16,027 nt of DNA from positions 1 through 16,027 of the forward strand of contig JAUCGD010000063.1 in assembly GCA_030377945.1 (NCBI GenBank), written 5' to 3'. The stretch's first letter is position 1. Each line of letters starts with the position of its first letter. The stretch is from Desulfobacterales bacterium HSG17 (GTDB taxonomy: Bacteria; Desulfobacterota; Desulfobacteria; Desulfobacterales; Desulfococcaceae). The position numbers and the translations under genes are program-made. The notes beneath the pieces are model-generated. The model was not told the origin of the DNA and searched no databases. It saw nothing but the letters and a program-made list of their open reading frames with translations. This document shows, piece by piece, positions 1-5,585 of the stretch.

Positions 1-102
1 ATATATTATAGGTTCTATCTCTTTGGGTGCTGCCCGTTTAGCATAAGAAGGGAGGGCTATAGCCGTTAATAATATTGTAGTAATAATAAATATTTTTTTC
101 AT
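1..102 (-). CDS. Secreted protein, N-terminal fragment (runs off left edge)
   Basis: Reading the minus strand from the ATG at 102-100 gives 34 codons open to the window edge. The product starts MKKIFIITTILL and continues with a hydrophobic stretch ending in an S-Y-A signal-peptidase I type site, followed by a basic, proline-containing mature start (KRAAPKEIEPIIY). This is a classical Sec signal peptide, so the product is exported to the periplasm or beyond. There is no strong Shine-Dalgarno sequence upstream of the ATG. The visible part is too short to name a family. The gene is transcribed away from the rest of the window. Confidence 0.6.
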   Translation of the reverse strand, partial: MKKIFIITTILLTAIALPSYAKRAAPKEIEPIIY

Positions 103-175
103 TTTTTGTTTTCTAACAAGTAATTATGCGGTTCCGTTTATCTTGTAAATTTGAATGATATACGACCAGATACAT

Positions 176-197
176 AAAAAATCTGAATCAAGATTTT
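176..197. promoter_or_regulatory. Dyad A, possible operator
   Basis: AAAATCT (178-184) and AGATTTT (191-197) form an inverted repeat around GAATCA. Nearly the same core, AAAATCTGAATCA followed by GAT, recurs at 352-367. A shared core at two places in a divergent intergenic region is what a paired operator would look like, but no regulator can be assigned. Chance similarity in AT-rich DNA remains possible. Confidence 0.3.
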
Positions 198-351
198 GTA
201 TCAATATTTCTAATACCTGTAAAGAGATTTCGACAGGTCATCTTTAGTGAAAATATCATTGATTCAGGAAGGATCTGCCAGAATGTTCTTTACTGGAGAT
301 ATAGCGGATTTTGCAAATTCTGTTGCAGTAAATTTTATCTTAGGTAGAATC

Positions 352-370
352 AAAATCTGAATCAGATATT
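352..370. promoter_or_regulatory. Dyad B, possible operator
   Basis: ATCTGA (355-360) and TCAGAT (362-367) form a 13-bp palindrome around a single central A (361), with further partial symmetry outside it. It shares the core of dyad A about 173 bp upstream. It ends 5 bp before a possible -35 element (TTGATT, 375-380), where a bound protein could affect transcription to the right. Confidence 0.3.
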
Positions 371-374
371 CAAC

Positions 375-441
375 TTGATTGGAGAATAATACTCCTTATA
401 TAGCATCTGTTAAAGGAAGACTATGACATTGTGCTTATAAT
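375..441 (+). promoter_or_regulatory. Candidate promoters for the structured RNA
   Basis: Two overlapping options are visible. TTGATT (375-380) and TATATA (397-402) are 16 bp apart. A perfect TATAAT lies at 436-441 with only a poor -35 match but with TG three to four bases before it. The second would start transcription near 448, about 12 nt before the base of the predicted RNA stem, so it is preferred. Confidence 0.4.
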
Positions 442-459
442 TTGAAAGTGCATTCAAAA

Positions 460-671
460 ATTTGCTATCTTTTCCAGTGGAGGGCAGTTCATCTTGTGGC
501 CGTATTTGGGTTTTGCTTAAAGGGCCTTGATTCGTGGAACGGTCAAGCCGCCATGGTGTTTGAGGGAAGTATGACCGAGTTCAGGGCGGTCAGTGGAGCG
601 ATTCTTAGAGCCTGTTGCAAGTTCTAGCCAGCGGCCAGAAGGTGAACTGCCCGGAACGGGTGATGGCAAAT
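460..671 (+). ncRNA. Structured RNA, 6S-like candidate
   Basis: This segment has higher GC than its surroundings and folds end to end. Bases 460-469 pair with 662-671. Bases 482-495 pair with 639-652 as 14 consecutive pairs, one of them G-U, and 497-502 pair with 632-637 after one mismatch. Inside is an open bubble. Its 5' strand (about 504-528) is U-rich, and its 3' strand carries a small hairpin (606-610 with 622-626). Beyond the bubble is an apical arm including GCCGCC (547-552) with GGCGGU (585-590). A long closing stem, a central bubble with a hairpin in its 3' strand, and a long apical arm is the 6S RNA plan, in which the bubble mimics open promoter DNA and traps RNA polymerase. Orientation follows the TATAAT at 436. 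The length (about 210 nt) is slightly more than E. coli 6S (184 nt). It could instead be another structured RNA or a leader of the iron operon. No clear intrinsic terminator follows. Confidence 0.55.
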
Positions 672-740
672 ATTCAGATAATATTTAAATTCCTTGTTTT
701 TCTGACTTTAATTGTTATTATTCATTAGTATTTTGTTGTG

Positions 741-761
741 GACAGAATATTATACTCTGTC
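741..761. promoter_or_regulatory. 21-bp palindromic operator of the fur-feoA/feoB operon
   Basis: GACAGA (741-746) and TCTGTC (756-761) flank an inner TAT-T-ATA (748-754), giving a 21-bp palindrome centred on 751 with only one unpaired position pair (747/755). It covers -10-like sequences (TATTAT 748-753 or TATACT 751-756) about 30 bp before the regulator's start codon. The size fits a Fur-family box, but the sequence is not the GATAAT-type Fur consensus. The position suggests autoregulation by the downstream gene product. Confidence 0.55.
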
Positions 762-786
762 TATGCCAGCTTAAGGGATTAAATTT

Positions 787-1758
787 ATGGTCAATACACA
801 TGAACAGGAAAAAAAGCAGTTTAAAAGATTATTTCAACAGCAGGGTGTTGATCAGTTTAATTTAAGATTTCAGGTTCTTGAGGCTTTTTTAAAACTTGAG
901 CACCATGTAACTATTGAAGATATTTTGATTCAGCTGAAAAAAGACAAGGTTAAGCTGGATGATGGTTTTGTACTAAACAGTATGGAACTTTTGTGCAGAT
1001 TCGGGTTTGCCAATAAAATCGAGCTTGATGATAAACAGACCGAATATGAACATAGACATCTTGGATTACATCATGATCATATGGTTTGCACCAAATGCGG
1101 GAATATAGTTGAATTTAAAGATGAAGCTATAGAAAAATTGCAGCATAAGGTTGCTGACGCTTATGGATTTTTAATGCTTCAGCACAAAATGGAAATATAT
1201 GGTATCTGTTCCAGGTGTATGCAAAACAGGGAGACCATTGTTGCACTTCATAAAGCGAAACAGGGAGAAAAACTTATTGTAAAAGGATTTGAAGCAGGCA
1301 AAAATATGCAGCTTCGCATCTCTTCCATGGGGCTTAAAGTAGGAGATTTAATTGAAATTGTTTCAAGTGGTTTTGGTGGTCAGGTGGTCATTGCCATTGG
1401 TGAAAATCGTCTTGTTCTGGGCAAGGGCATGGCAGAAAAGATAAGTGTTCAACCTTTTAATCAGGCAGCAAAACATGATGAGGCAGGGCATGAACCAGAG
1501 GATGTTTCACAAATATCCATGATGCTCAGCCAAATGAAAACAGGCCAGGAAGGGATAATACGAAAAGTTGCAGGAGAAGGTCTTTTGCGGCGCAGGCTGC
1601 TTGAAATGGGAATTAATAGAGGTTCAGCAATATACGTAGAAAAATATGCTCCGCTACAAGACCCCATTGAACTTGTTATCAAAGGGTATCATATCTCTCT
1701 CAGGGTTGAAGAAGCTGCAAGTATCTTTGTAGAAAATGTAAAATATAAAAAAAGATGA
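787..1758 (+). CDS. Fur-family regulator fused to two FeoA domains
   Basis: The 323-residue product is about twice the usual Fur length. Residues 1-148 are Fur-like: a winged-helix region (about 20-90), then HHDH (95-98), C101-x2-C104, E109, E116, H133 and C141-x2-C144. By alignment from memory, all E. coli Fur metal ligands are kept: H95, D97, E116 and H133 for one site, and H40, E89, H96 and H98 for the other. In the recognition helix the Fur Tyr-Arg pair is replaced by Leu63-Asn64, so the DNA target probably differs. Two SH3-like FeoA domains follow at about 151-223 and 246-318. The second has the typical DPIELVIKGYHISLR core. FeoA normally binds and supports FeoB at the inner membrane. 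No separate feoA gene is present. The ATG has an AAGGGA ribosome site 8 bp upstream. FeoB begins one base after the stop codon. The likely role is an iron sensor and FeoB accessory controlling this operon. Confidence 0.9.
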   Translation: MVNTHEQEKKQFKRLFQQQGVDQFNLRFQVLEAFLKLEHHVTIEDILIQLKKDKVKLDDGFVLNSMELLCRFGFANKIELDDKQTEYEHRHLGLHHDHMVCTKCGNIVEFKDEAIEKLQHKVADAYGFLMLQHKMEIYGICSRCMQNRETIVALHKAKQGEKLIVKGFEAGKNMQLRISSMGLKVGDLIEIVSSGFGGQVVIAIGENRLVLGKGMAEKISVQPFNQAAKHDEAGHEPEDVSQISMMLSQMKTGQEGIIRKVAGEGLLRRRLLEMGINRGSAIYVEKYAPLQDPIELVIKGYHISLRVEEAASIFVENVKYKKR

Positions 1759-1759
1759 T

Positions 1760-3967
1760 ATGAGAAGAAAATTAACAATTGCCCTTGCAGGGAATCCTAA
1801 CTGTGGCAAGACAACTATATTTAATAATCTTACAGGTGCCAGACAAAAGGTTGGAAACTGGCCAGGTGTTACTGTTGAGAAAAAAGAGGGTAAGTTAAAA
1901 TATAAGGAATATGACCTTAATATTGTTGATCTTCCAGGAACATACAGCCTTACGCCTTTTTCCATTGAAGAGATTACAGCAAGAGATTTTATTTTAAATG
2001 AAAATCCAGATATTGTTGTTAATATTATTGATGCGGCAAGTCTTGAAAGAAGCCTTTTTTTAGCCATTCAAATTATGGAGCTTGGGCGGCCTGCTTTATT
2101 TGTACTTAATATGGCAGATGTTGCCAAGGCAAAAGGGACAAAAATTGATGAGAAAAAACTCTCGCAATTGTTGGGGTTACCCGTTGTTTTTACCATTGGA
2201 AATAAAAACAGAGGGATTGATACCCTTGTCAAGACAGCTATTGAAGAGATAAAACAATTTGAGACAGGTAAAAAAAGTCGTGACATAAGATACAGCAATG
2301 AAATTGAAAAGTGTATTTCAAAAGTTGAAACAACTATTATTGAAAGTAAAATTAATATTGATGAAGCTTTGAGATGGAATGCAATTAAGATTCTTGAAGA
2401 TGATAAAATTGTTAAAAACAGGTTTCAGAATCTGGCATTCCCCAATTCAAATCAGGCCTCAAATCAGGATTCAAATCAATCCATAAATAAAATTTTCCAG
2501 ACAGCCAGAGAGTGCCGTAAAAGGGTATATGATCTGTTTGAAGATGATTTTGATATAGTACTCACCGATGATAGATATGGAGTAATTGCAGGAATTATCA
2601 AAGAGACCGTAACTACGCTTGCGATTAAAAGGGTTGATATATCACGTAATATTGATCTTGTGCTTACAAACAGATTTCTCGGGATTCCAGTATTTCTTTT
2701 TTTTATATGGGCAATGTTTCAATTATCCTTTACTGTAGGGGCGTATCCCATGGATTGGATAGAGATGTCTGTTTCAGCTCTTTCCAGCATACTTGATCAA
2801 AGCCTGCCCGCTTCAATGTTCAAAAATCTTTTATTAGATGGCATCATTGCTGGAATTGGCAGTATTATTATTTTCCTTCCCAATATTCTTATTCTATTTT
2901 TTTGTATCGCTCTTTTTGAAGATACCGGCTATATGGCGCGGGCTGCCTTTTTAATGGATAGAGTCATGCACACGTCCGGGCTTCATGGAAAATCTTTTAT
3001 TCCCATGTTGATGGGATTTGGGTGCAGTGTGCCGGCAATTATGGCGACCAGAACTTTGGAAAGCCGAAAAGACAGGATTTTAACTATTTTAATGATACCT
3101 TTCATGTCCTGCTCTGCAAAGCTTCCTGTTTATATTGTACTTGCCGGCAGTTTTTTTGTACAACAGGCAGGTACCATAATATTTTGTTTATATTTTTCAG
3201 GTATTGTCATAGCAATTTTATCAGGAAGAATTTTAAGAGCTTTGTTATTTAAAGGAGAAGAAGCTCCATTTATTATGGAATTACCTCCATACAGGATGCC
3301 TATGCTTAAAAGCCTTTTGATTCATATGTGGGACAGAAGCAAAATGTTTTTAAAAAAAATGGGAGGAGTTATTTTTGTAGGTTCGATCATTATCTGGGCG
3401 CTTTCAAGTTTTCCAAGAATTGTCTCATATGATGTGGATTATAGTAAAAAAATTCATGATATTAAATATGCTTTTTCTCAAAAAATATCTCATGCAGATG
3501 AAGACAAAACACAAGAGTTAACTCATCAGTTAGGTCTAGAAATAAAGAATATTGATAATCAAAAAGAGTTGGAACGAGTTTCTAAATCATATATTGGTCA
3601 AATTGGCAGAGCGTTGGAACCCTTTTTTGAACCAATTGGAATAGGATGGCAGGCAAGTGTGGCAATTGTTACAGGTTTTGTTGCAAAAGAGGTTGTTATC
3701 AGTACCATGGGTGTTTTATACGGAGTTGGCAATGATGAAGGTCAGGTTCTTGAAAAAGCACTTAAAAAATCAGGTATGACAGCTTTATCTGCCCTCTCCA
3801 TTATGGTTTTTGTCTTGTTGTATGTCCCGTGCTTTGCCACTGTTACGACTATTTACAGGGAAACTTCAGCAAAATGGGCAGGGTTTAATTTGATTTATAC
3901 AACTATGGTTGCATGGAGTATCTCTTTTCTGGTATATCAAACTGGAATATTATTCGGTGCAGGTTAG
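1760..3967 (+). CDS. feoB: Ferrous iron transporter FeoB
   Basis: FeoB imports Fe(II) across the inner membrane and has a GTP-binding G domain. The 735-residue length is close to E. coli FeoB (773). The G domain shows GNPNCGKTT (11-19), DLPGTYSL (57-64) and NMAD (117-120), with the family's GARQKVGNWPGVTVEKKEG segment at 26-44. A helical GDI-type region follows to about 270. The membrane part (about 300 to the end) carries the two gate motifs with conserved cysteines, GCSVPAIMATR (near 420) and MSCSAKLPVY (near 449). The G-domain/membrane linker contains a three-fold xSNQ tetrapeptide repeat, which is unusual. The gene is coupled to the Fur-FeoA-FeoA gene, with a one-base gap and no room for an independent promoter. 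No feoC follows. The stop is 23 bp before the SH3b gene. Confidence 0.96.
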   Translation: MRRKLTIALAGNPNCGKTTIFNNLTGARQKVGNWPGVTVEKKEGKLKYKEYDLNIVDLPGTYSLTPFSIEEITARDFILNENPDIVVNIIDAASLERSLFLAIQIMELGRPALFVLNMADVAKAKGTKIDEKKLSQLLGLPVVFTIGNKNRGIDTLVKTAIEEIKQFETGKKSRDIRYSNEIEKCISKVETTIIESKINIDEALRWNAIKILEDDKIVKNRFQNLAFPNSNQASNQDSNQSINKIFQTARECRKRVYDLFEDDFDIVLTDDRYGVIAGIIKETVTTLAIKRVDISRNIDLVLTNRFLGIPVFLFFIWAMFQLSFTVGAYPMDWIEMSVSALSSILDQSLPASMFKNLLLDGIIAGIGSIIIFLPNILILFFCIALFEDTGYMARAAFLMDRVMHTSGLHGKSFIPMLMGFGCSVPAIMATRTLESRKDRILTILMIPFMSCSAKLPVYIVLAGSFFVQQAGTIIFCLYFSGIVIAILSGRILRALLFKGEEAPFIMELPPYRMPMLKSLLIHMWDRSKMFLKKMGGVIFVGSIIIWALSSFPRIVSYDVDYSKKIHDIKYAFSQKISHADEDKTQELTHQLGLEIKNIDNQKELERVSKSYIGQIGRALEPFFEPIGIGWQASVAIVTGFVAKEVVISTMGVLYGVGNDEGQVLEKALKKSGMTALSALSIMVFVLLYVPCFATVTTIYRETSAKWAGFNLIYTTMVAWSISFLVYQTGILFGAG
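2447..2482 (+). repeat. Three 12-bp tandem repeats inside feoB
   Basis: Three consecutive 12-bp units begin TCAAATCAGGCC, TCAAATCAGGAT and TCAAATCAATCC. They encode the peptide run NSNQ-ASNQ-DSNQ (about residues 229-240) between the G domain/GDI region and the first membrane helix. Because the unit is a multiple of three, gain or loss of copies would change linker length without breaking the frame. Confidence 0.8.
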
Positions 3968-3990
3968 GAAACAACAGGGAGAATTTTTTT

Positions 3991-4449
3991 ATGAGGGTTT
4001 TATATATAGGGCGTGCTGTTAGAATTATTATTACCTTTATGGTACTTTTCATGATCATGCCGGGATTGGTTTGTGCACAGCAAAGATTGTCTGTGACAGC
4101 AAGCATTGCCAATATGCGTTCAGGGCCCGGGACAAAATATGATGTATTGTGGCAGGTGGAGCAATACCATCCTGTCAACATTGTTCAGAAGAAGGGTAAT
4201 TGGTATAAAATAAAGGATTTCCAGAATGATGTGGCATGGATTCATAAATCTCTTCTTGGCAAGGTTCATGGAGTAATCACAATAAAAGAAAAATGCAATG
4301 TCAGGTCAGGACCAACAACTAAAAACAGTATCTCGTTTACAGTGGAAAAGGGAGTACCTTTCAAAGTCCTTGAAAAAAAAGGGAAGTGGTATAAAATTGA
4401 ACATGCTGATGGGGATATAGGCTGGATTTTTAAAACACTGGTATGGTAG
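3991..4449 (+). CDS. Secreted protein with two bacterial SH3 (SH3b) domains
   Basis: The 152-residue product has a Sec signal peptide (hydrophobic core about 10-26, cleavage expected after V-C-A at residue 29). Two SH3b repeats follow, at about 33-90 and 94-152. Each starts with the signature N-[MV]-R-S-G-P (41-46 and 103-108) and contains a GxWYKI strand (69-74 and 131-136). SH3b domains usually bind peptidoglycan or act as periplasmic protein-binding modules; no catalytic domain is present. The chosen ATG has an AGGGAG ribosome site 9 bp upstream. A longer in-frame start at 3913 would overlap feoB and bury the signal peptide. The gene follows feoB by 23 bp and probably shares its transcript, but a role in iron uptake is not shown by the sequence. 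Confidence 0.85.
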   Translation: MRVLYIGRAVRIIITFMVLFMIMPGLVCAQQRLSVTASIANMRSGPGTKYDVLWQVEQYHPVNIVQKKGNWYKIKDFQNDVAWIHKSLLGKVHGVITIKEKCNVRSGPTTKNSISFTVEKGVPFKVLEKKGKWYKIEHADGDIGWIFKTLVW

Positions 4450-4513
4450 GCTCTGTAGAGTAAATTTAGTATAGTAATTTTTTAATAATATATTTAAAGG
4501 TGGAATCTTAATA

Positions 4514-5194
4514 ATGTCTGAACAAAAAGTATCAAATGAACGTAAAAAAGAACTTGAAGAAATAGACCCGTTTCAGGCAGGTCTTTTAAAAACTATAAAC
4601 TATGCAAAAGAGTATAAGAAACAATTATTACTTGTTGCAGGAGCCTTTGTTCTGGTGGCAGTGGTTTTTTCACTGGTTATGTACAGCTTTCAAAAGGCTG
4701 AAAATACTGCTGCTGAGCTTGTCACCCAGACATTAGACAAATATGACAAAGCAGATGACCATGCAAAAGGTTATATTGAAACTGAAAATGATTTCAAGAC
4801 TATTTTTACAGATTTTCCCAATACTGCTGCCGGGAAGCAGGCTCTCGTACAATTTGCCAAGATAAGCTATGATGTTTCAAAATTTGATCAAAGCTATAAA
4901 TATTATAAAAAAGCCCTTGAGGTGTTTAAAAATGAAGCTTTAATGAAAAATTTTCTTTTATCATCAATGGGGCACACATGTATTGCCAGAAAGGATTTTG
5001 ATGGGGCAAAAAAATATTTTACACAAATTGAAAGTGGGGCCGTAGAGCTTTTAAAGGATGAAGCAAAATTTGCTCTGGCAATACTGAATGAGACCACCAA
5101 TAATGTGGCTGAGAGTGAAAAAATATATAAGCAAATTGTGGCCGATTATACAAATTCGATGTATCTACCCATAGCCAAAAGTAAAATCAATTAG
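4514..5194 (+). CDS. Membrane-anchored TPR protein (YfgM/TPR_21-like)
   Basis: The 226-residue product has a charged cytoplasmic N-terminus, one transmembrane helix (about 38-57) and a periplasmic helical part. The periplasmic part has tetratricopeptide-like repeats, for example the stretch SYKYYKKALEVF and later segments around DGAKKYFTQI and AESEKIYKQIVADY. This layout matches the YfgM/TPR_21 family, whose E. coli member is an inner-membrane protein associated with the Sec translocon and periplasmic chaperones. The ATG has an AGGTGG ribosome site 8 bp upstream. The gene lies 64 bp after the SH3b gene and ends directly before a strong terminator, so it may be the last gene of the iron transcript or have its own promoter in the AT-rich gap. 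The exact partner is unknown. Confidence 0.75.
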   Translation: MSEQKVSNERKKELEEIDPFQAGLLKTINYAKEYKKQLLLVAGAFVLVAVVFSLVMYSFQKAENTAAELVTQTLDKYDKADDHAKGYIETENDFKTIFTDFPNTAAGKQALVQFAKISYDVSKFDQSYKYYKKALEVFKNEALMKNFLLSSMGHTCIARKDFDGAKKYFTQIESGAVELLKDEAKFALAILNETTNNVAESEKIYKQIVADYTNSMYLPIAKSKIN

Positions 5195-5207
5195 TTTAGA
5201 TAAAACT

Positions 5208-5245
5208 AAAAAAGGCTGCTTAATTTTGCTTAAGCAGCCTTTTTT
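5208..5245. terminator. Strong bidirectional intrinsic terminator
   Basis: A 16-bp perfect stem (5208-5223 with 5230-5245) has the GC core GGCTGCTTAA/TTAAGCAGCC and a six-base loop. It is flanked by an A-run on the left and a T-run on the right, so it works in both directions. It lies 14 bp after the stop of the TPR gene and faces the end of the leftward regulator operon. Confidence 0.92.
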
Positions 5246-5263
5246 AGAAAAGGAAAAAAAGAT

Positions 5264-5286
5264 GAAAAAACTAACATTTGGTTAGT
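5264..5286 (-). terminator. Small minus-strand intrinsic terminator
   Basis: On the minus strand, ACTAAC and GTTAGT (positions 5286-5281 and 5275-5270) form a 6-bp stem with a five-base loop, followed directly by a run of Ts. It would stop transcripts coming leftward from the response-regulator gene. It is short and AT-rich, so it may only add to the larger terminator at 5208-5245. Confidence 0.45.
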
Positions 5287-5429
5287 GAATATTTAATACT
5301 GCAAATCCCTTGCCAAGATATCAAAATAATATTTTTTTATAAAAAACACTTTAAATCGATTGATATTAGTAGCTTTTCATTTTGGAGGCATTTTTGTGTT
5401 TTAATCGATATTCTATAGGAGTCAGAAAA

Positions 5430-5449
5430 AAGTTCAAAATTTTGAACTT
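5430..5449. repeat. Perfect 20-bp palindrome, copy 1 of pair
   Basis: AAGTTCAAAA is followed by its exact complement TTTTGAACTT. On the minus strand it is followed by a run of Ts, so it could act as a weak terminator for the response-regulator transcript. The recurrence of its 16-bp core 91 bp away also fits a protein-binding site. Confidence 0.6.
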
Positions 5450-5522
5450 CGTTCTATGATATTTCACGATTTATAACTTTAAGTATTTGAAAATATAAAT
5501 AAAAACTTTACTATTTGTAATA

Positions 5523-5538
5523 GTTCAAGATTTTGAAC
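5523..5538. repeat. Palindrome copy 2
   Basis: GTTCAAGA followed by TTTTGAAC is the core of the 5430-5449 palindrome with one base changed (5529). It has no T-run on either side, so a terminator role alone does not explain it. It lies 48 bp beyond the end of the response-regulator gene. Confidence 0.55.
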
Positions 5539-5585
5539 CTGGAAAATTTAAATTTATAAGGTATTCTTTCATATCTTAAATTTCG

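Larger units (their letters stand above)
103..435. other. Non-coding region with paired dyads, upstream of the structured RNA
   Basis: This AT-rich stretch of about 330 bp lies between the leftward secreted-protein gene and the rightward RNA/iron operon. I see no convincing gene in it. It contains two related dyads (176-197 and 352-370), a third inverted repeat ACCTGT/ACAGGT at 215-220 and 233-238, and possible promoter elements near its right end. It probably carries the divergent promoters of its two neighbours. Confidence 0.5.
5246..5585. other. Intergenic region between convergent genes
   Basis: This stretch of about 340 bp is very AT-rich and lies between the ends of the TPR gene and the leftward response-regulator gene. 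I see no gene in it. Its contents are a minus-strand hairpin terminator (5264-5286), a perfect 20-bp palindrome (5430-5449) and a near copy of it (5523-5538). The length is generous for a purely terminal spacer. Confidence 0.6.

Noticed and set aside
155..247. 30-codon open frame (MIYDQIHKKSES...)
   Set aside because: It has no Shine-Dalgarno sequence, no recognisable features and a length expected by chance in AT-rich DNA.
442..627. 61-codon open frame starting at an alternative start codon
   Set aside because: It lies inside the strongly self-pairing RNA segment, has no good ribosome site and has no recognisable protein features; the base pairing explains the sequence better.
3913..3990. 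Upstream extension of the SH3b gene into feoB
   Set aside because: It would place 26 extra residues before a clear signal peptide and overlap feoB; the ATG at 3991 has a proper ribosome site.
5263..5286. Seven-codon frame MKKLTFG after a good AAAAGG ribosome site
   Set aside because: It is too short to call a gene. It might be the remnant of a signal-peptide start, but the same bases form a minus-strand hairpin terminator.
5382..5398. Possible sigma-54 promoter with correctly spaced TGG and TTTG
   Set aside because: The -12 GC is GT, the -24 block is poor (GGAGG instead of GGCAC), and no gene lies downstream on that strand.
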